Source: Alishewanella longhuensis (GTDB lineage Bacteria; Pseudomonadota; Gammaproteobacteria; Enterobacterales; Alteromonadaceae). From it: 64,000 nucleotides of DNA. Shown here in pieces: positions 45,874-55,523 of the stretch (position 1 is the first letter of the stretch; every line of letters begins with the position of its first letter). The notes under the pieces are model-generated. The model did not search any database. It had not been told where the DNA came from and saw only the letters and a program-made list of their open reading frames with translations. The stretch spans positions 300,514-364,513 of the forward strand of contig NZ_BNAO01000004.1 of NCBI RefSeq assembly GCF_014653435.1. The letters run 5' to 3'. A program made the translations under genes and the position numbers.

Positions 45874-47196
45874 ATGCGCAATGATATGTGTGGCGGCTTC
45901 CTGCGGCCTGAATTTAGCAAAACAAACCGCTCTAAAGCAGCTAAGTCTTTATCTTATATCGTTTTTAGTCTTGCAGCTGTTATTGCCAATGCCGCACAGG
46001 CTGATGGGGAAATCACCCCACTGTGGCAGGAGAGCAAGCTTGATTTACAGCTAAGAAACTACTATTTCTCGCGTGAGTTTAGCGATCTTAAAAGTCCGGG
46101 GCCACGGCGCGCAACCGAATGGGCACAAGGGGCGGTGGCAAGCTTTAAATCCGGCTATAGTGCGACGCCGCTGCAGGTCGGTTTTGACGTGCATGCCTTC
46201 GCCGGCGTTAAGCTCGACAGCAGTCGCAGCAAAATTAACAGCGGTTTACTGGCATTGGACGACGATGGCACTGCCGCCGACAGCTACGGCCGGCTGGCCG
46301 GTACGCTAAAACTAAAGGCCGGCGGCACTGAGTTAAGAGTAGGGGAGTTGCTGCCGAATTTGCCGGTATTAACCTATAGCGATATCCGGTTATTACCGCC
46401 AACCTATCAGGGCGCCAGTTTGCATTCTGTGCTGAGCAGCAAGCTAACATTACAGGCTGGCTATCTGGAAAGTACTAGTCTGCGAAACCGCGCCGGGCGC
46501 GATAAATTACAGGCTATGCTGGGGCATGTGCCGCAGCGCCAGGTCAGCAGCGACAGCTTTCGCTATCTTGGCGCTGATTATCAGTTAACGGCGAACAGCC
46601 AGTGGCGGCTTTGGTATGCGCAGCTGGAAGATCTCTATCAGCAAGCCTATCTTAACTGGCAGCAGCAGTTGGCAGTGACTAAACAGCTGCAATTTAAGGC
46701 GAATATTGGCTTTTTTTCCGCGCAAGAACACGGCCGGGCGTTGTTAAACCAACTGGACAACCAGGCACTGTACGCGCTGTTTTCGTTACAGCAGGGCGCC
46801 CATACCGGCTATATCGGCTATCAGCAAATGCGCGGCGACAGCGCCTTCCCTCGGGTATTTGCCAATGTCAGTATTTTGGGCAACGAAGTACCAACCTTTG
46901 AATTTGCCTCGGCCGGTGAGCGCTCCTGGCAACTGCGCTACGATACAGACTTTAGCTTTTTCGGGCTGCCCGGCTTCAGTAGCACCCTGCGTTATATCAA
47001 AAGTCATGGTGCCAAAGTTGGCATGATAACCGATGGTGCAGCCTTTGAGCGGGATTTGGATTTGGCCTATAGCATTCAGCACGGTACTTTAAAAGGCTTC
47101 AGCTTGCGTCTGCGCAACGTCACCGCCCGCGCCAACTACCGTACCGACATCGACGAAAACCGACTGATCTTGAATTACAACTTCACTTTCAACTAA
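45874..47196 (+). CDS. benF: OprD-family outer-membrane porin (BenF-like)
   Basis: Channel for benzoate through the outer membrane, inferred from context and family. Product of 440 residues. An unusually long N-terminus precedes the signal peptide (SLSYIVFSLAAVIANAAQA); the true start may be internal, near residue 5. The barrel shows LRNYYFSREF, EWAQGAVASFKSGYSATPLQVGFDVHAF, VGELLPNLPVLTYSDIRLLPPTYQG and the ending DENRLILNYNFTFN with the C-terminal aromatic pattern. OprD members import aromatic acids and amino acids. Last gene of the island, seven bases before palindrome copy D. Confidence 0.82.
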   Translation: MRNDMCGGFLRPEFSKTNRSKAAKSLSYIVFSLAAVIANAAQADGEITPLWQESKLDLQLRNYYFSREFSDLKSPGPRRATEWAQGAVASFKSGYSATPLQVGFDVHAFAGVKLDSSRSKINSGLLALDDDGTAADSYGRLAGTLKLKAGGTELRVGELLPNLPVLTYSDIRLLPPTYQGASLHSVLSSKLTLQAGYLESTSLRNRAGRDKLQAMLGHVPQRQVSSDSFRYLGADYQLTANSQWRLWYAQLEDLYQQAYLNWQQQLAVTKQLQFKANIGFFSAQEHGRALLNQLDNQALYALFSLQQGAHTGYIGYQQMRGDSAFPRVFANVSILGNEVPTFEFASAGERSWQLRYDTDFSFFGLPGFSSTLRYIKSHGAKVGMITDGAAFERDLDLAYSIQHGTLKGFSLRLRNVTARANYRTDIDENRLILNYNFTFN

Positions 47197-47202
47197 CCTC
47201 TA

Positions 47203-47269
47203 TTATCCACACAACTCCGGTACCGGCCAGAGCTCGGACCTCCGGCCGGTACCGGAGTTGTGTGGGTAT
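47203..47269. repeat. DnaA-box palindrome, copy D (right edge of benzoate island)
   Basis: Identical to copy C except for its last bases (GGGTAT instead of GGATAA), so its right DnaA box is broken; a further perfect TTATCCACA stands at 47279-47287. It lies between the porin gene and a convergent membrane-protein gene. Confidence 0.95.
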
Positions 47270-47292
47270 GTTAATGATTTATCCACAATAAG

Positions 47293-48036
47293 TTAGGGGG
47301 CAACTCGAAATTTGCGTTCAAAGTACTTCTTAAATAACGTTATTGCCAATACCCCTATAATGGGCGCGATTAGCCAACTGACTATTTGCCAGTGCCCGGT
47401 TAATATCCCAGCTAGCATCCTTCTACCGCCTGCGGCAAAAAATGCGGTATAAAGTGCGATACCGCTGGCAATCATCGAGCTGAAGTGCTCAATAATCCAT
47501 TGCCGCTGAGCTAGCTTTGTTTGCCAGGTATAACGCCAAATACTTATAGCAGTCACGATCCCTACAGTAGAAAAAACCATAAAGAGCACAGTACCGCTTT
47601 TCCAGCCCGACCAAAGCATGTAGCAACTACCGAGCAACAGCAGCAGAACCGGTAATTGCAGTTGCCAACACTTAAGTTGCTGCAAAGCAGATTTCGCTTG
47701 TAAGACAGCATAGGCATGGCGAACGGTAACCCAGGTAAGAACACTGAGCAGCAATAGAAAAGAGGAAAAATGTCGTCTTACGCGGGCAAAGTGTTCCTGT
47801 TTATCCGCAGGTAGGGGGTTACCGCTGGTATAGACCGCAATAGGATCGATCAGTACCAAGATACTCATAATAGCGCCAGAGGCTGCGATAAAAAGCATCA
47901 TCTTATAATAGAGACGACCGCTGACATTATGTATTTTGCTACCTTTCTTGCTTACAATTGGCAGCCAAAACAGCAGCAGACATATTGCCCCCAGTAGAAT
48001 GTGTACGTAAAGTAAAGTGGAATGTATGGTTGACAT
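47293..48036 (-). CDS. integral membrane protein, DUF2306-like
   Basis: Product of 247 residues with about seven membrane helices. HSTLLYVHILLGAICLLLFWLPIVSKKGSKIHNVSGRLYY, with two His near the start (helix 1) and His-Asn in the following loop, resembles DUF2306-type membrane proteins; more His lie in RHFSSFLL and IIEHFSSMIA. The His pattern could bind metal or haem, but this is inference. Divergent from the histidine kinase gene; with A/T-richer codons than the neighbouring island. Confidence 0.6.
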   Translation of the reverse strand: MSTIHSTLLYVHILLGAICLLLFWLPIVSKKGSKIHNVSGRLYYKMMLFIAASGAIMSILVLIDPIAVYTSGNPLPADKQEHFARVRRHFSSFLLLLSVLTWVTVRHAYAVLQAKSALQQLKCWQLQLPVLLLLLGSCYMLWSGWKSGTVLFMVFSTVGIVTAISIWRYTWQTKLAQRQWIIEHFSSMIASGIALYTAFFAAGGRRMLAGILTGHWQIVSWLIAPIIGVLAITLFKKYFERKFRVAP

Positions 48037-48167
48037 GACAAAGCCTCCATTGTTTGCAGCCTGCAGTGTAATGAAGGTTTGGAGGCGATACAGGTGCCAG
48101 AAGTCAGCATGTTAAAACATGACTTTTGGCCTATTGCAGTTATTAGTTAAACGCAGATAATACGTTA

Positions 48168-49307
48168 ATGAAGCTACGTTTCCCTCTTGAGACCCTAGCT
48201 GGTGTTTTAACCTGGCTGTTGGTGTCGGCGCTAACCTTACTTATCCTGCAGCGTTTACCGGGTGAACAACCTATTGTGCTGGTTACGTTACTTCTGTTGC
48301 TCTATGGCATCGGCTTTATCTTACTCACGCAAGAACATCATAGTTGTGGCCTGAGCGGACGCTATGGTCGTTATTTGTTATGGTTAACATTACTGTGTGC
48401 TTTTTCATTGTTAGTGATACTACCGCCGAGGCAGTTTGATTATCTTTCCATTCTAACCATTATCTGGGTCTGTTTATTACCGCATAGTATGTCGCAGCGT
48501 CGGGCACTGTTGTTAAGTGCAGTAATCGTGGTGAGTTGGTTTAGTTTACAGGCTTACTTAGAACAACGCAGTTTGTGGATCACCGCTAGCTTATATGGTG
48601 CATTTCACCTCTTTGCGGTGATAATGCAAAGTGCTATTACTGCTGAACAACAGGCTAAACAGGCGTTGGCCGCGAAAAATCTGGAGCTACAAAGCGCCCA
48701 GCAACTGTTATTAGCGGCATCGCGCCAAAATGAGCGCATGCGTATTGCCCGAGATTTGCACGATTTACTGGGACACCATCTAACGGCACTCACCATTCAG
48801 CTGCAGATTGCCTGCTATCATACAGAGGGAGAGGCCAAGCAGCAGGTAGAGCAAAGTTTGCAATTGGCCAGGTTATTGCTGTCTGATGTGCGTGAGGTCG
48901 TAAGTTCAATGCGTGAACATTCTGATCTTAATTTGCAGCAACTGTTAAAGCCGCTGCTAGCAAGTTTACCCAAACCGTTACAGGTGGAGTTGGATATTCC
49001 AGCCGAGTTAAGCCTCTCCGGTGTTCTACCAGCCCAGCATATATTGATGCTGGTGCGGGAAGCCATCAGTAATACCTTAAAGCACGCCAGGGCCACTAAA
49101 CTTTGTATCAGTGCAAGGGTAGATCAGCAGCACGTAGTGCTCACTATCACAGATAATGGCCAGGTGGTAAGTAATTGGCAATCGGGAAATGGTCTAACGG
49201 GTATGCAAGAGCGTTTAGCTGAATGCGGTGGCAGTTTACAAGTAAGTGATCATACTGGTGCTATGCGTTTAGAGCTGCGCTTACCGCAGGAGCATGTCCG
49301 TGTTTAA
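48168..49307 (+). CDS. NarL-type sensor histidine kinase
   Basis: Product of 379 residues: four or five membrane helices in residues 1-165 with very short periplasmic loops, so it probably senses a signal in the membrane. A coiled coil then leads to the HisKA_3 domain, with the phosphorylated His in RIARDLHDLLGHHL near residue 197, and the ATPase domain with N box EAISNTLKHARAT and G box GNGLTGMQERLAECGG. It overlaps the response regulator by 14 bases. DesK-like in layout; the target is unknown. Confidence 0.9.
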   Translation: MKLRFPLETLAGVLTWLLVSALTLLILQRLPGEQPIVLVTLLLLLYGIGFILLTQEHHSCGLSGRYGRYLLWLTLLCAFSLLVILPPRQFDYLSILTIIWVCLLPHSMSQRRALLLSAVIVVSWFSLQAYLEQRSLWITASLYGAFHLFAVIMQSAITAEQQAKQALAAKNLELQSAQQLLLAASRQNERMRIARDLHDLLGHHLTALTIQLQIACYHTEGEAKQQVEQSLQLARLLLSDVREVVSSMREHSDLNLQQLLKPLLASLPKPLQVELDIPAELSLSGVLPAQHILMLVREAISNTLKHARATKLCISARVDQQHVVLTITDNGQVVSNWQSGNGLTGMQERLAECGGSLQVSDHTGAMRLELRLPQEHVRV

Positions 49308-49950
49308 AGTATTGCTGGTAGATGATCAAAAATTAATTCGTGAGGGTATTCGTAGTTTATTAGCGATATCGGGCAAAGTTCAGGTAGTGGCTGACGCTGC
49401 CGATGGTACCAGTGTTGTGGCGCTTTGTCAGGTTCATCGACCAGACGTAATTTTGCTCGATCTCTCTATGCCAATAATGGATGGCATTGAAACCTTACAG
49501 GCTTTGCAACAAGCCGCCATAAGCACACCCGTTTTAGTGTTAACAACGTTCGATGAGCATGATTTAGTATTGCAAAGTATCCAAACTGGCGCTAAGGGCT
49601 TTTTGCTAAAAGATGTGTCGCTGGACACACTGGTATCGGCCATTGCTGCCTTGGCCAGCGGTGGTAGCTTTTTTCATCCTAATATAACTGAGCGCTTACT
49701 TACTCAGGTGCGAAAACAACCAAAAACTGCTTTTAGTAAACCGGTAGCTTTTGAAGCGTTAACCGATAAAGAGCTTGAAATATTGCAGTTGATGGCAGCA
49801 GGTTACAGTAATAAAGAGATTGCCAGCGCCTTGTCTAAATCTGAAGGTACGGTAAAAAATCAGTGTTCCACCATTCTCAGTAAATTGGGGGTTCGCGACC
49901 GCACACGTGCTGTGTTGTTGGCATTGGAGCAGGGATTAATTATTTCATAA
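49294..49950 (+). CDS. NarL/FixJ-type response regulator
   Basis: Product of 218 residues. The receiver domain has LLVDDQKLIREGI (acidic pair), phosphoacceptor Asp in VILLDLSMPIMDG, Thr in VLTTFDEHD and Lys in FLLKDVS. The LuxR-type HTH (LTDKELEILQLMAAGYSNKEIA, EGTVKNQCSTILSKLGVRDRTRAV) is complete. GTG at 49300 may be the real start, since AGGAG lies seven bases before it but only one before ATG 49294. Partner of the preceding kinase. Confidence 0.92.
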   Translation: MSVFKVLLVDDQKLIREGIRSLLAISGKVQVVADAADGTSVVALCQVHRPDVILLDLSMPIMDGIETLQALQQAAISTPVLVLTTFDEHDLVLQSIQTGAKGFLLKDVSLDTLVSAIAALASGGSFFHPNITERLLTQVRKQPKTAFSKPVAFEALTDKELEILQLMAAGYSNKEIASALSKSEGTVKNQCSTILSKLGVRDRTRAVLLALEQGLIIS

Positions 49951-50014
49951 GAATTGTTTTGCTGGTTGGTTGCAACTGACTGTAGAGCAGCCAAACTAGC
50001 GGGTAGCCGAAAAA

Positions 50015-50081
50015 TTATCCACAAGACTCCGGTACTGGCCGGAGGTCTGAGCTTTGGCCGGTACCGGAGTCTTGTGGATAA
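50015..50081. repeat. DnaA-box palindrome, copy E
   Basis: A 67-bp inverted repeat with perfect boxes at both ends; arms AAGACTCCGGTAC and complement (AGAC/GTCT where other copies have CAAC/GTTG, so pairing is kept). It lies between the response regulator and the convergent NRAMP remnant, one base from the latter's stop. Confidence 0.93.
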
Positions 50082-50082
50082 G

Positions 50083-51143
50083 TTAGTTGAAGGCGAGGTA
50101 GAGGGGGCGGCCGCTTAGCATTAAGGTAACCGCGAATACGGCGAGGCCGAGCAGATTGTGCCGATATTGGCCGAGGTTAGGCGCGTTGACCGCCAATAGC
50201 GAGCATAGGGTAATAATCGGCAGTAGAATGCCGTTGGCAACCTGCGCGAACCAGATCACGCTTAACGGTTTCAAAGCGAGGCTGGACACGACGACCCCAA
50301 TTGACATTACTAACAGCTAGGTCAGCCGAAACTGCGTTGCGTTAAGCGTCAACAGTCCCTGCAGTGCATAGGCTGCTGCCAGCGGTGCTGTTAGCGCCAA
50401 AGATAACCCTGCCGCCAGTAATCCCAGCGCCATTAGATAGCGGGCGCCACGATCAAATAGAGGCTCCAACGACAACGCCAGCTCACCCGCATTGTTTAAA
50501 CTGAGCCCTTTACCGAAAAATGCCGTTGCCGCGATTGAGATTATGGCTAGAGTAATCAAAGTTCCCAGCGGAATTGCGGTACGTAAATCGGCTGCTGACT
50601 CGCCCAGCGCCTCTGTCTTATCCGTTGTTCGCCATTTTGTGCTGCACTGGCCGCGTGTGAAAACAGCGAATAAGGCACCACCGTGGTACCAATCAGAGCA
50701 ATAATGGTTAAGGTTGCACCGTCTGGCAGCGTCGGTACAATGGTTAAGGTTGCACCGTCTGGCAGCGTCGGTACAAAGAGTCCTCGCAGCATGGCACCCA
50801 AGTCAGGCCGGGTCAGCAGCATACTACTGATAAATGCCAGGCTCATCAGCAGAACTAAGCCAATTAGCCAGTGCTCAACTCGCTGATAGTTACCCTGCCA
50901 TAGGATAGCGGAGGCGATAAAGCCCAGCAATAGCGCCCAGGGATTCAAAGCTGTCCGCTTTGCCAGTGCACGTCGCCAGGCGGTATCGCCCCAGATGGCC
51001 TCGGCACCAAGGCTGGCATCAGTTAAATTGCTGCCCTGATAAGCGCTATTACCGACGACAATAGCACCAATCACCAGTAGCGCAAGCAGCGTTTTAAGCA
51101 CATGAATAAAGTTTATATTTTGGTTACTGCTAAGCGTCTTCAA
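50083..51143 (-). pseudogene. decayed NRAMP-family divalent metal transporter
   Basis: The pieces read ALLVIGAIVVGNSAYQGSNL (third helix of NRAMP), ALIGTTVVPYSLFSHAA (the conserved helix 6 region) and later helices, but the gene is broken in at least four ways. The first two helices, including the DPGN metal site, are missing. A 36-bp in-frame tandem duplication interrupts the middle (50703-50774). A frameshift lies near 50640, after HAASAA. A TAG stands in frame near 50320, after QFRLT. Codon use is G+C-rich like the benzoate island. Four lesions make sequencing error unlikely. Confidence 0.85.
50703..50774. repeat. 36-bp tandem duplication inside the NRAMP remnant
   Basis: Two exact adjacent copies (50703-50738 and 50739-50774), beginning AATGGTTAAGGTTGC. 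Encodes VPTLPDGATLTI twice. Confidence 0.95.
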
Positions 51144-51295
51144 AGGGCTCTGACATGAAGGTTTAACTTCAAGCTTATGATTTTTATGAATAATAAAAAA
51201 TATTAAATTTTTCTAATTTTTTTTGACCAGAAAACTAAATCGCTACGTAGACATAGAAGCGTAAACAAACGCAGACAATATTGGAGAATAGCGCC

Positions 51296-53263
51296 ATGTC
51301 TAGTTTAAGCCAGTTAGTGTTGAATTTAAGTGTCAAAAGAAAGTTGCTCAGCGGTTTTGCGGTAGTGCTGGCAATTTTATTAACCATCAGCACGCTGAGC
51401 TTTCAAGCTCTGAGTGCGTTAAGTGAACGTTTTACCTTACTGAACAATGTGAAAAGTATTAGTTTGTTAATCTCCGACGCCAGACAGCAAGAGAAAAATT
51501 TTATTCTGCGTGGAGATGCGCGCTACATCGATGAGGCAGTTGCCTTAGTTGACCAGAGTTTAGGCCTTGCCGGAGCTGCCATAGCGGATTTTAGCACCCC
51601 TGAGAGTGTGTTGCTTATGCAAACCTTGCAGCAACAGGCCAGAAATTATCAACAAGAACTGCGAAATTATCAGCGACTAGAGCAAGAGAATCAGAGTCGC
51701 CAACAACAGATGGAAGCACAGGCGTACGCTGCCATCAGAAGCTTTAACCAGTTGGAACAGGATTTCCGGGCCAAGGCTACTGCTGCTATCGAACGTCAGG
51801 GAAATTCAGAAAGTATTAACGCTTTGCGCTACTCTCAGCTAGCTTCCGATGCCAATAGAGCCTTAATGGAAGCCCGGCGGCTAGAACGCAATTTTATCAT
51901 CAGTAAAGATAACGCCGTGTATCAGGCACTGTTGGCGCAGTTAACTGTGTTGGAGCAAATTGTGCCGCAATTACAGCAGAGTAGCACTGAAACCGAAGTT
52001 CAGCAGTTGTTGACCGAGATTAACCAACAACTTAATGCTTATCGTGCCGAGTTTAGTCGCTTTCGTCAGCTCAGTGTTCAGCTGGAAGCCTCTGAGCAAC
52101 AGCTAACAGAGCAGGCGCGTGCTGTGGTATCCGATGCAGATAGCTCGTTGGAACGACAACTTGAGCGTTTAGCCAGTGAAGAGCAACAACTTAAAGCGGT
52201 ACTGATGTTTTCTAGCGTTTTGGCCTTGATATTGGGGATAACCGCTGCACTTATCATTACCCGAATGATTGTTAAACCTCTACAGCAAGTTGTTGAAGTT
52301 GCAGATAAAATCGCGGATGGTGACTTAACTGCAGATTTACATTCAGTTCGCACCGATGAGTTAGGGCAGTTAATGCAGGCAATGCAACGTATGACGTTGA
52401 GCTTGCGACAGCTGATTTTACGTTTATCCAGCGGCATTACCCAGCTCGCCAGTTCGACCGAAGAAATGGCGGTGATTTCGCAACAAACCAGTACCGGAGT
52501 TGCCCAACAAAAAATGGAAACTATGCAGGTAGCAACGGCGATGAACGAAATGACGGCGACTGTGCAGGACGTTGCTCGCAGTGCAGAAGAGGCGTCAACT
52601 GCTGCAACGCATTCAGCTGAGCAGGCTGAATTTAGTAACCGGGTACTGGATCGCACTATGACAGGTATTAAGAGCCTGGCGCAGGAGGTGAGTGAATCGG
52701 CTAACGCTATTTCGGCCTTACAAGAAGAGGCTGCCAGCATAGGCGAAATTGTTAGTGTTATATCGGGTATTACTGAGCAAACTAACTTGCTGGCACTTAA
52801 TGCAGCTATAGAAGCCGCACGTGCTGGCGAAGCTGGCAGGGGGTTTTCGGTGGTTGCGGATGAGGTTAGGCAGCTGGCAAATCGGGCACAACAATCCACC
52901 ACAAAAATCAGTGAAGTGATAAAACGTTTACAGCAAAAAACTGAGCAGGCGGTGCTGGCAATGCAAGCCAACGCGGGGATGGCTAACGATGTCTTCAAAT
53001 CGACTGACGATGCGACGGCTGCGATTGAGCAAATTATCAGTAATATTAGAAATATTCAGGCAATGAATCAGCAAATTGCTGCAGCTGCACTGCAGCAAAG
53101 CACTGTGGCTGAGGAGATAAATCGCAGCCTCACCAATATTCAAGTGGTGACAGAGCAATCTTCGGTCGCAATTGAAGAAACCGCGAAAACCAGCAGTGCG
53201 CTCAGTCAGCTAGGACTGGAACAACAGCAACTGGCTAATCAGTTCCGTTTATCTGCAGCTTGA
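51296..53263 (+). CDS. methyl-accepting chemotaxis protein with HBM-type sensor
   Basis: Product of 655 residues from ATG 51296 (GGAG eight bases upstream). Layout: membrane helix at about 15-40, a periplasmic all-helical domain of about 260 residues with two copies of a helical-bimodular (HBM) pattern ([13 protein letters not shown] near residue 66 and [14 protein letters not shown] near 200), a second membrane helix near 305-325 ([21 protein letters not shown]), HAMP, and a signalling domain with the hairpin tip [23 protein letters not shown] receptors such as McpS bind organic acids. It lies 4 kb from the benzoate island; a link is possible but unproven. Confidence 0.92.
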   Translation: MSSLSQLVLNLSVKRKLLSGFAVVLAILLTISTLSFQALSALSERFTLLNNVKSISLLISDARQQEKNFILRGDARYIDEAVALVDQSLGLAGAAIADFSTPESVLLMQTLQQQARNYQQELRNYQRLEQENQSRQQQMEAQAYAAIRSFNQLEQDFRAKATAAIERQGNSESINALRYSQLASDANRALMEARRLERNFIISKDNAVYQALLAQLTVLEQIVPQLQQSSTETEVQQLLTEINQQLNAYRAEFSRFRQLSVQLEASEQQLTEQARAVVSDADSSLERQLERLASEEQQLKAVLMFSSVLALILGITAALIITRMIVKPLQQVVEVADKIADGDLTADLHSVRTDELGQLMQAMQRMTLSLRQLILRLSSGITQLASSTEEMAVISQQTSTGVAQQKMETMQVATAMNEMTATVQDVARSAEEASTAATHSAEQAEFSNRVLDRTMTGIKSLAQEVSESANAISALQEEAASIGEIVSVISGITEQTNLLALNAAIEAARAGEAGRGFSVVADEVRQLANRAQQSTTKISEVIKRLQQKTEQAVLAMQANAGMANDVFKSTDDATAAIEQIISNIRNIQAMNQQIAAAALQQSTVAEEINRSLTNIQVVTEQSSVAIEETAKTSSALSQLGLEQQQLANQFRLSAA

Positions 53264-53307
53264 TTGTGTCGGCAGTCGATGCCGACTCGTAGCGCCTGGA
53301 GGGTGCA

Positions 53308-55398
53308 ATGTTAGAAAAGAATTCTAAGTTAACACCCGGGGCTTTTTACCAATTTCAGGTAGATAGCCAAGGTAGCTATACCTTAACTGCAATGAGTGAG
53401 ATGATTGAAACCTTACTCGGTTTCAGCGCCTGCCTACTAAAAATGCAACCGGCTTTATTATTTGAGCGGATGCATCCGCAAGATGTGCTGCGGGTGAAGC
53501 GTGAGACAGAAAAATCTGCGGCGCAGCTGACAGTTTTTCACAGTCAGTACCGTTTTCAGCATGCAGCTGGACATTGGGTATGGTTGGCTGCGCAGTCTGA
53601 GCCAACTCTTTTTGCAGATGGTGTTCGCTGGCATGGTTTTATCTACGATATCAGCGAACAAAAACAGATTGAGCGGCGATTGAAACGTGCAATGCTGGAT
53701 GGTCAGTTGTTGTTGGATCATATGATGGATGCAGTCATCACAGCTGATCAACGCGGCATAATTCAAACCTTTAATCCGGCTGCACAGCGTTTGTTTGGGT
53801 ATACCAAGGCCGAAGTGCTTGGTAAGAATATCGCCATGTTGATGCCGCATACTCATGCTAGCCGTCATGATCACTACCTTGCCGCTTATGATAAAAGTAA
53901 GATCCCAAAAGTTGTTGGTAATAGCCGGAAACTGGAAGCAAAACATCGCGATGGCAGTTTAATCAGTATTGAACTGCGCGTATCAGACGTATTAAGGCAA
54001 GATGGTAGAACCTACTTAGCAGTGATCCGGGATTTGCGAGAGCAACAGCAAGCGGGTGATCTAAAGCGCTTACGTTACCTGGATCCGTTAACTAACTTGC
54101 CAGACAGATATAGCCTGCTGATTGAGCTGCAATCAACACTAGATGCCTTCTGGCCGGAAACAACACAATATGCGTTGTTGTTAATTGATATTAGAAACTT
54201 TAAGAAAATCAATGATTGGCTAACGCATCAACATGGTGATGAATTATTGCGGCAGGTGGCTGGTCGTTTAAAACAAATCATACCTTATCAGCGCTTTTTA
54301 GCGCGTACCGGGGCTGATGAGTTTGCTTTTATTATCAGCCGGGAGCAACCCTCGGTAGAAGAGTTTAGTCAGTACTGTGATGCCATTGTCACTGCTCTGC
54401 TGCAGCAAATGAAACAACCTTTTGTCGTGTTTGAGCGTGAAGTGCCTCTTGCTGTGAATATTGGGTTAGCGACTTTGGAGTTAGGAATGAAACCTGAATC
54501 CTGGTTAAAAGCCTGTGAGTTGGCGTTAGATCATGCCAAATTATATGAAACTGCTGATTACATCTTTTTTTCACCTGAGCTGGCACAAAAAACCTTGGGT
54601 AAGTCACAGTTGGAGCTGGAGTTGCAGCAGGCTTTGGCAGAACAGCAATTAAAGCTATTTCTACAAGCTAAGTTTGATAGTGAAAAGCATTTACAAGGTG
54701 CCGAGGTATTATTACGCTGGCAGCATCCTACTCGTGGCTGGGTCTCTCCAGCGGAATTTATCCCTTTGGCAGAAGAGTCTGAGCTGATTGTACAAATTGG
54801 TGCCTGGGTGCTCGAGCAAGCCTGCATCTTATTGCGTGACTGGCAGCAAACGGAACAAACAGCTGAACTGGATCTGGCGGTAAACATTAGCAGCAGGCAA
54901 TTCAGTGAGCAGCAGTTCGTTGTAAAAACCTTGCAAATGATTGAACGTTATCAGGTTAATCCGCAGCGTCTGCATTTGGAGCTAACGGAAAGCTTGCTAA
55001 TTAATAACGCGGATGACGTGGTTGAAAAAATGATGTTGTTAAACAGTAAGGGGATCACCTTTTCACTGGACGACTTTGGTACAGGGTATTCTTCGCTCAG
55101 TTATTTAAAACGCTTACCGTTGCAGGTTTTGAAGATTGATCGTAGTTTTGTTAGAGAGATGCATAGCAACCCAAATGATCAGGTGTTGGCGAAAACTATA
55201 GTATCTATGGCGCACAGCCTCGGCTTGGGTGTAATTGCCGAAGGTGTTGAAGACGAGAGACAATTTAGTTTATTAAAAAATATGGGGTGTGGTGGTTTTC
55301 AAGGCTTTTATTTACATAAACCGGCAGCAGTGTCAGACTTTACCAAGCAGCTAATCGGCGCATCAGCTGCTTGGCATTGTCAACATATCTATGCTTAG
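53308..55398 (+). CDS. PAS-PAS-GGDEF-EAL protein, probable c-di-GMP phosphodiesterase
   Basis: Product of 696 residues, no membrane helix. A PAS domain (about 10-115) is followed by a second (about 125-245, VITADQRGIIQTFNPAAQRLFGYTKAE), then a degenerate GGDEF domain (LDPLTNLPDRYSL, active site ARTGADEFAF, so GADEF) and an EAL domain. The EAL signature reads EVL (LQGAEVLLRW) but the other catalytic residues are there: NISSRQFSE, LELTESLL, DDFGTGYSSLSYL, LKIDRSFV and EGVEDE. So cleavage is likely and synthesis doubtful. Cytoplasmic; the gene follows the chemoreceptor after 44 bases. Confidence 0.9.
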   Translation: MLEKNSKLTPGAFYQFQVDSQGSYTLTAMSEMIETLLGFSACLLKMQPALLFERMHPQDVLRVKRETEKSAAQLTVFHSQYRFQHAAGHWVWLAAQSEPTLFADGVRWHGFIYDISEQKQIERRLKRAMLDGQLLLDHMMDAVITADQRGIIQTFNPAAQRLFGYTKAEVLGKNIAMLMPHTHASRHDHYLAAYDKSKIPKVVGNSRKLEAKHRDGSLISIELRVSDVLRQDGRTYLAVIRDLREQQQAGDLKRLRYLDPLTNLPDRYSLLIELQSTLDAFWPETTQYALLLIDIRNFKKINDWLTHQHGDELLRQVAGRLKQIIPYQRFLARTGADEFAFIISREQPSVEEFSQYCDAIVTALLQQMKQPFVVFEREVPLAVNIGLATLELGMKPESWLKACELALDHAKLYETADYIFFSPELAQKTLGKSQLELELQQALAEQQLKLFLQAKFDSEKHLQGAEVLLRWQHPTRGWVSPAEFIPLAEESELIVQIGAWVLEQACILLRDWQQTEQTAELDLAVNISSRQFSEQQFVVKTLQMIERYQVNPQRLHLELTESLLINNADDVVEKMMLLNSKGITFSLDDFGTGYSSLSYLKRLPLQVLKIDRSFVREMHSNPNDQVLAKTIVSMAHSLGLGVIAEGVEDERQFSLLKNMGCGGFQGFYLHKPAAVSDFTKQLIGASAAWHCQHIYA

Positions 55399-55454
55399 TA
55401 ACAACGCTTCTTTTCGATCGGTACCGCGGTATATTGGGTTATCAGACGTAAACC

Positions 55455-55500
55455 TTATCCACAGCACTCCGGTACCACCTAATAAGTCAACTTATCCACA
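55455..55500. repeat. DnaA-box palindrome remnant, copy F
   Basis: TTATCCACAGCACTCCGGTACC at its left and a second TTATCCACA at 55492-55500, both in the same orientation. A decayed or half element between the convergent PAS-GGDEF-EAL and galE genes. Confidence 0.8.
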
Positions 55501-55523
55501 GCCCGTCAATGTCACCTGATAAA

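Noticed and set aside
47203-47287. Palindromes as intrinsic terminators
   Set aside because: Stable stems lie between convergent genes but none has a U run, so rho-independent termination is not supported by sequence alone.
52078-52998. 306-residue ORF on the minus strand
   Set aside because: It is antisense to the chemoreceptor coding frame, low in complexity (Ser, Ala, Cys, Ile rich), and matches no family; a shadow of the helical repeat codons.
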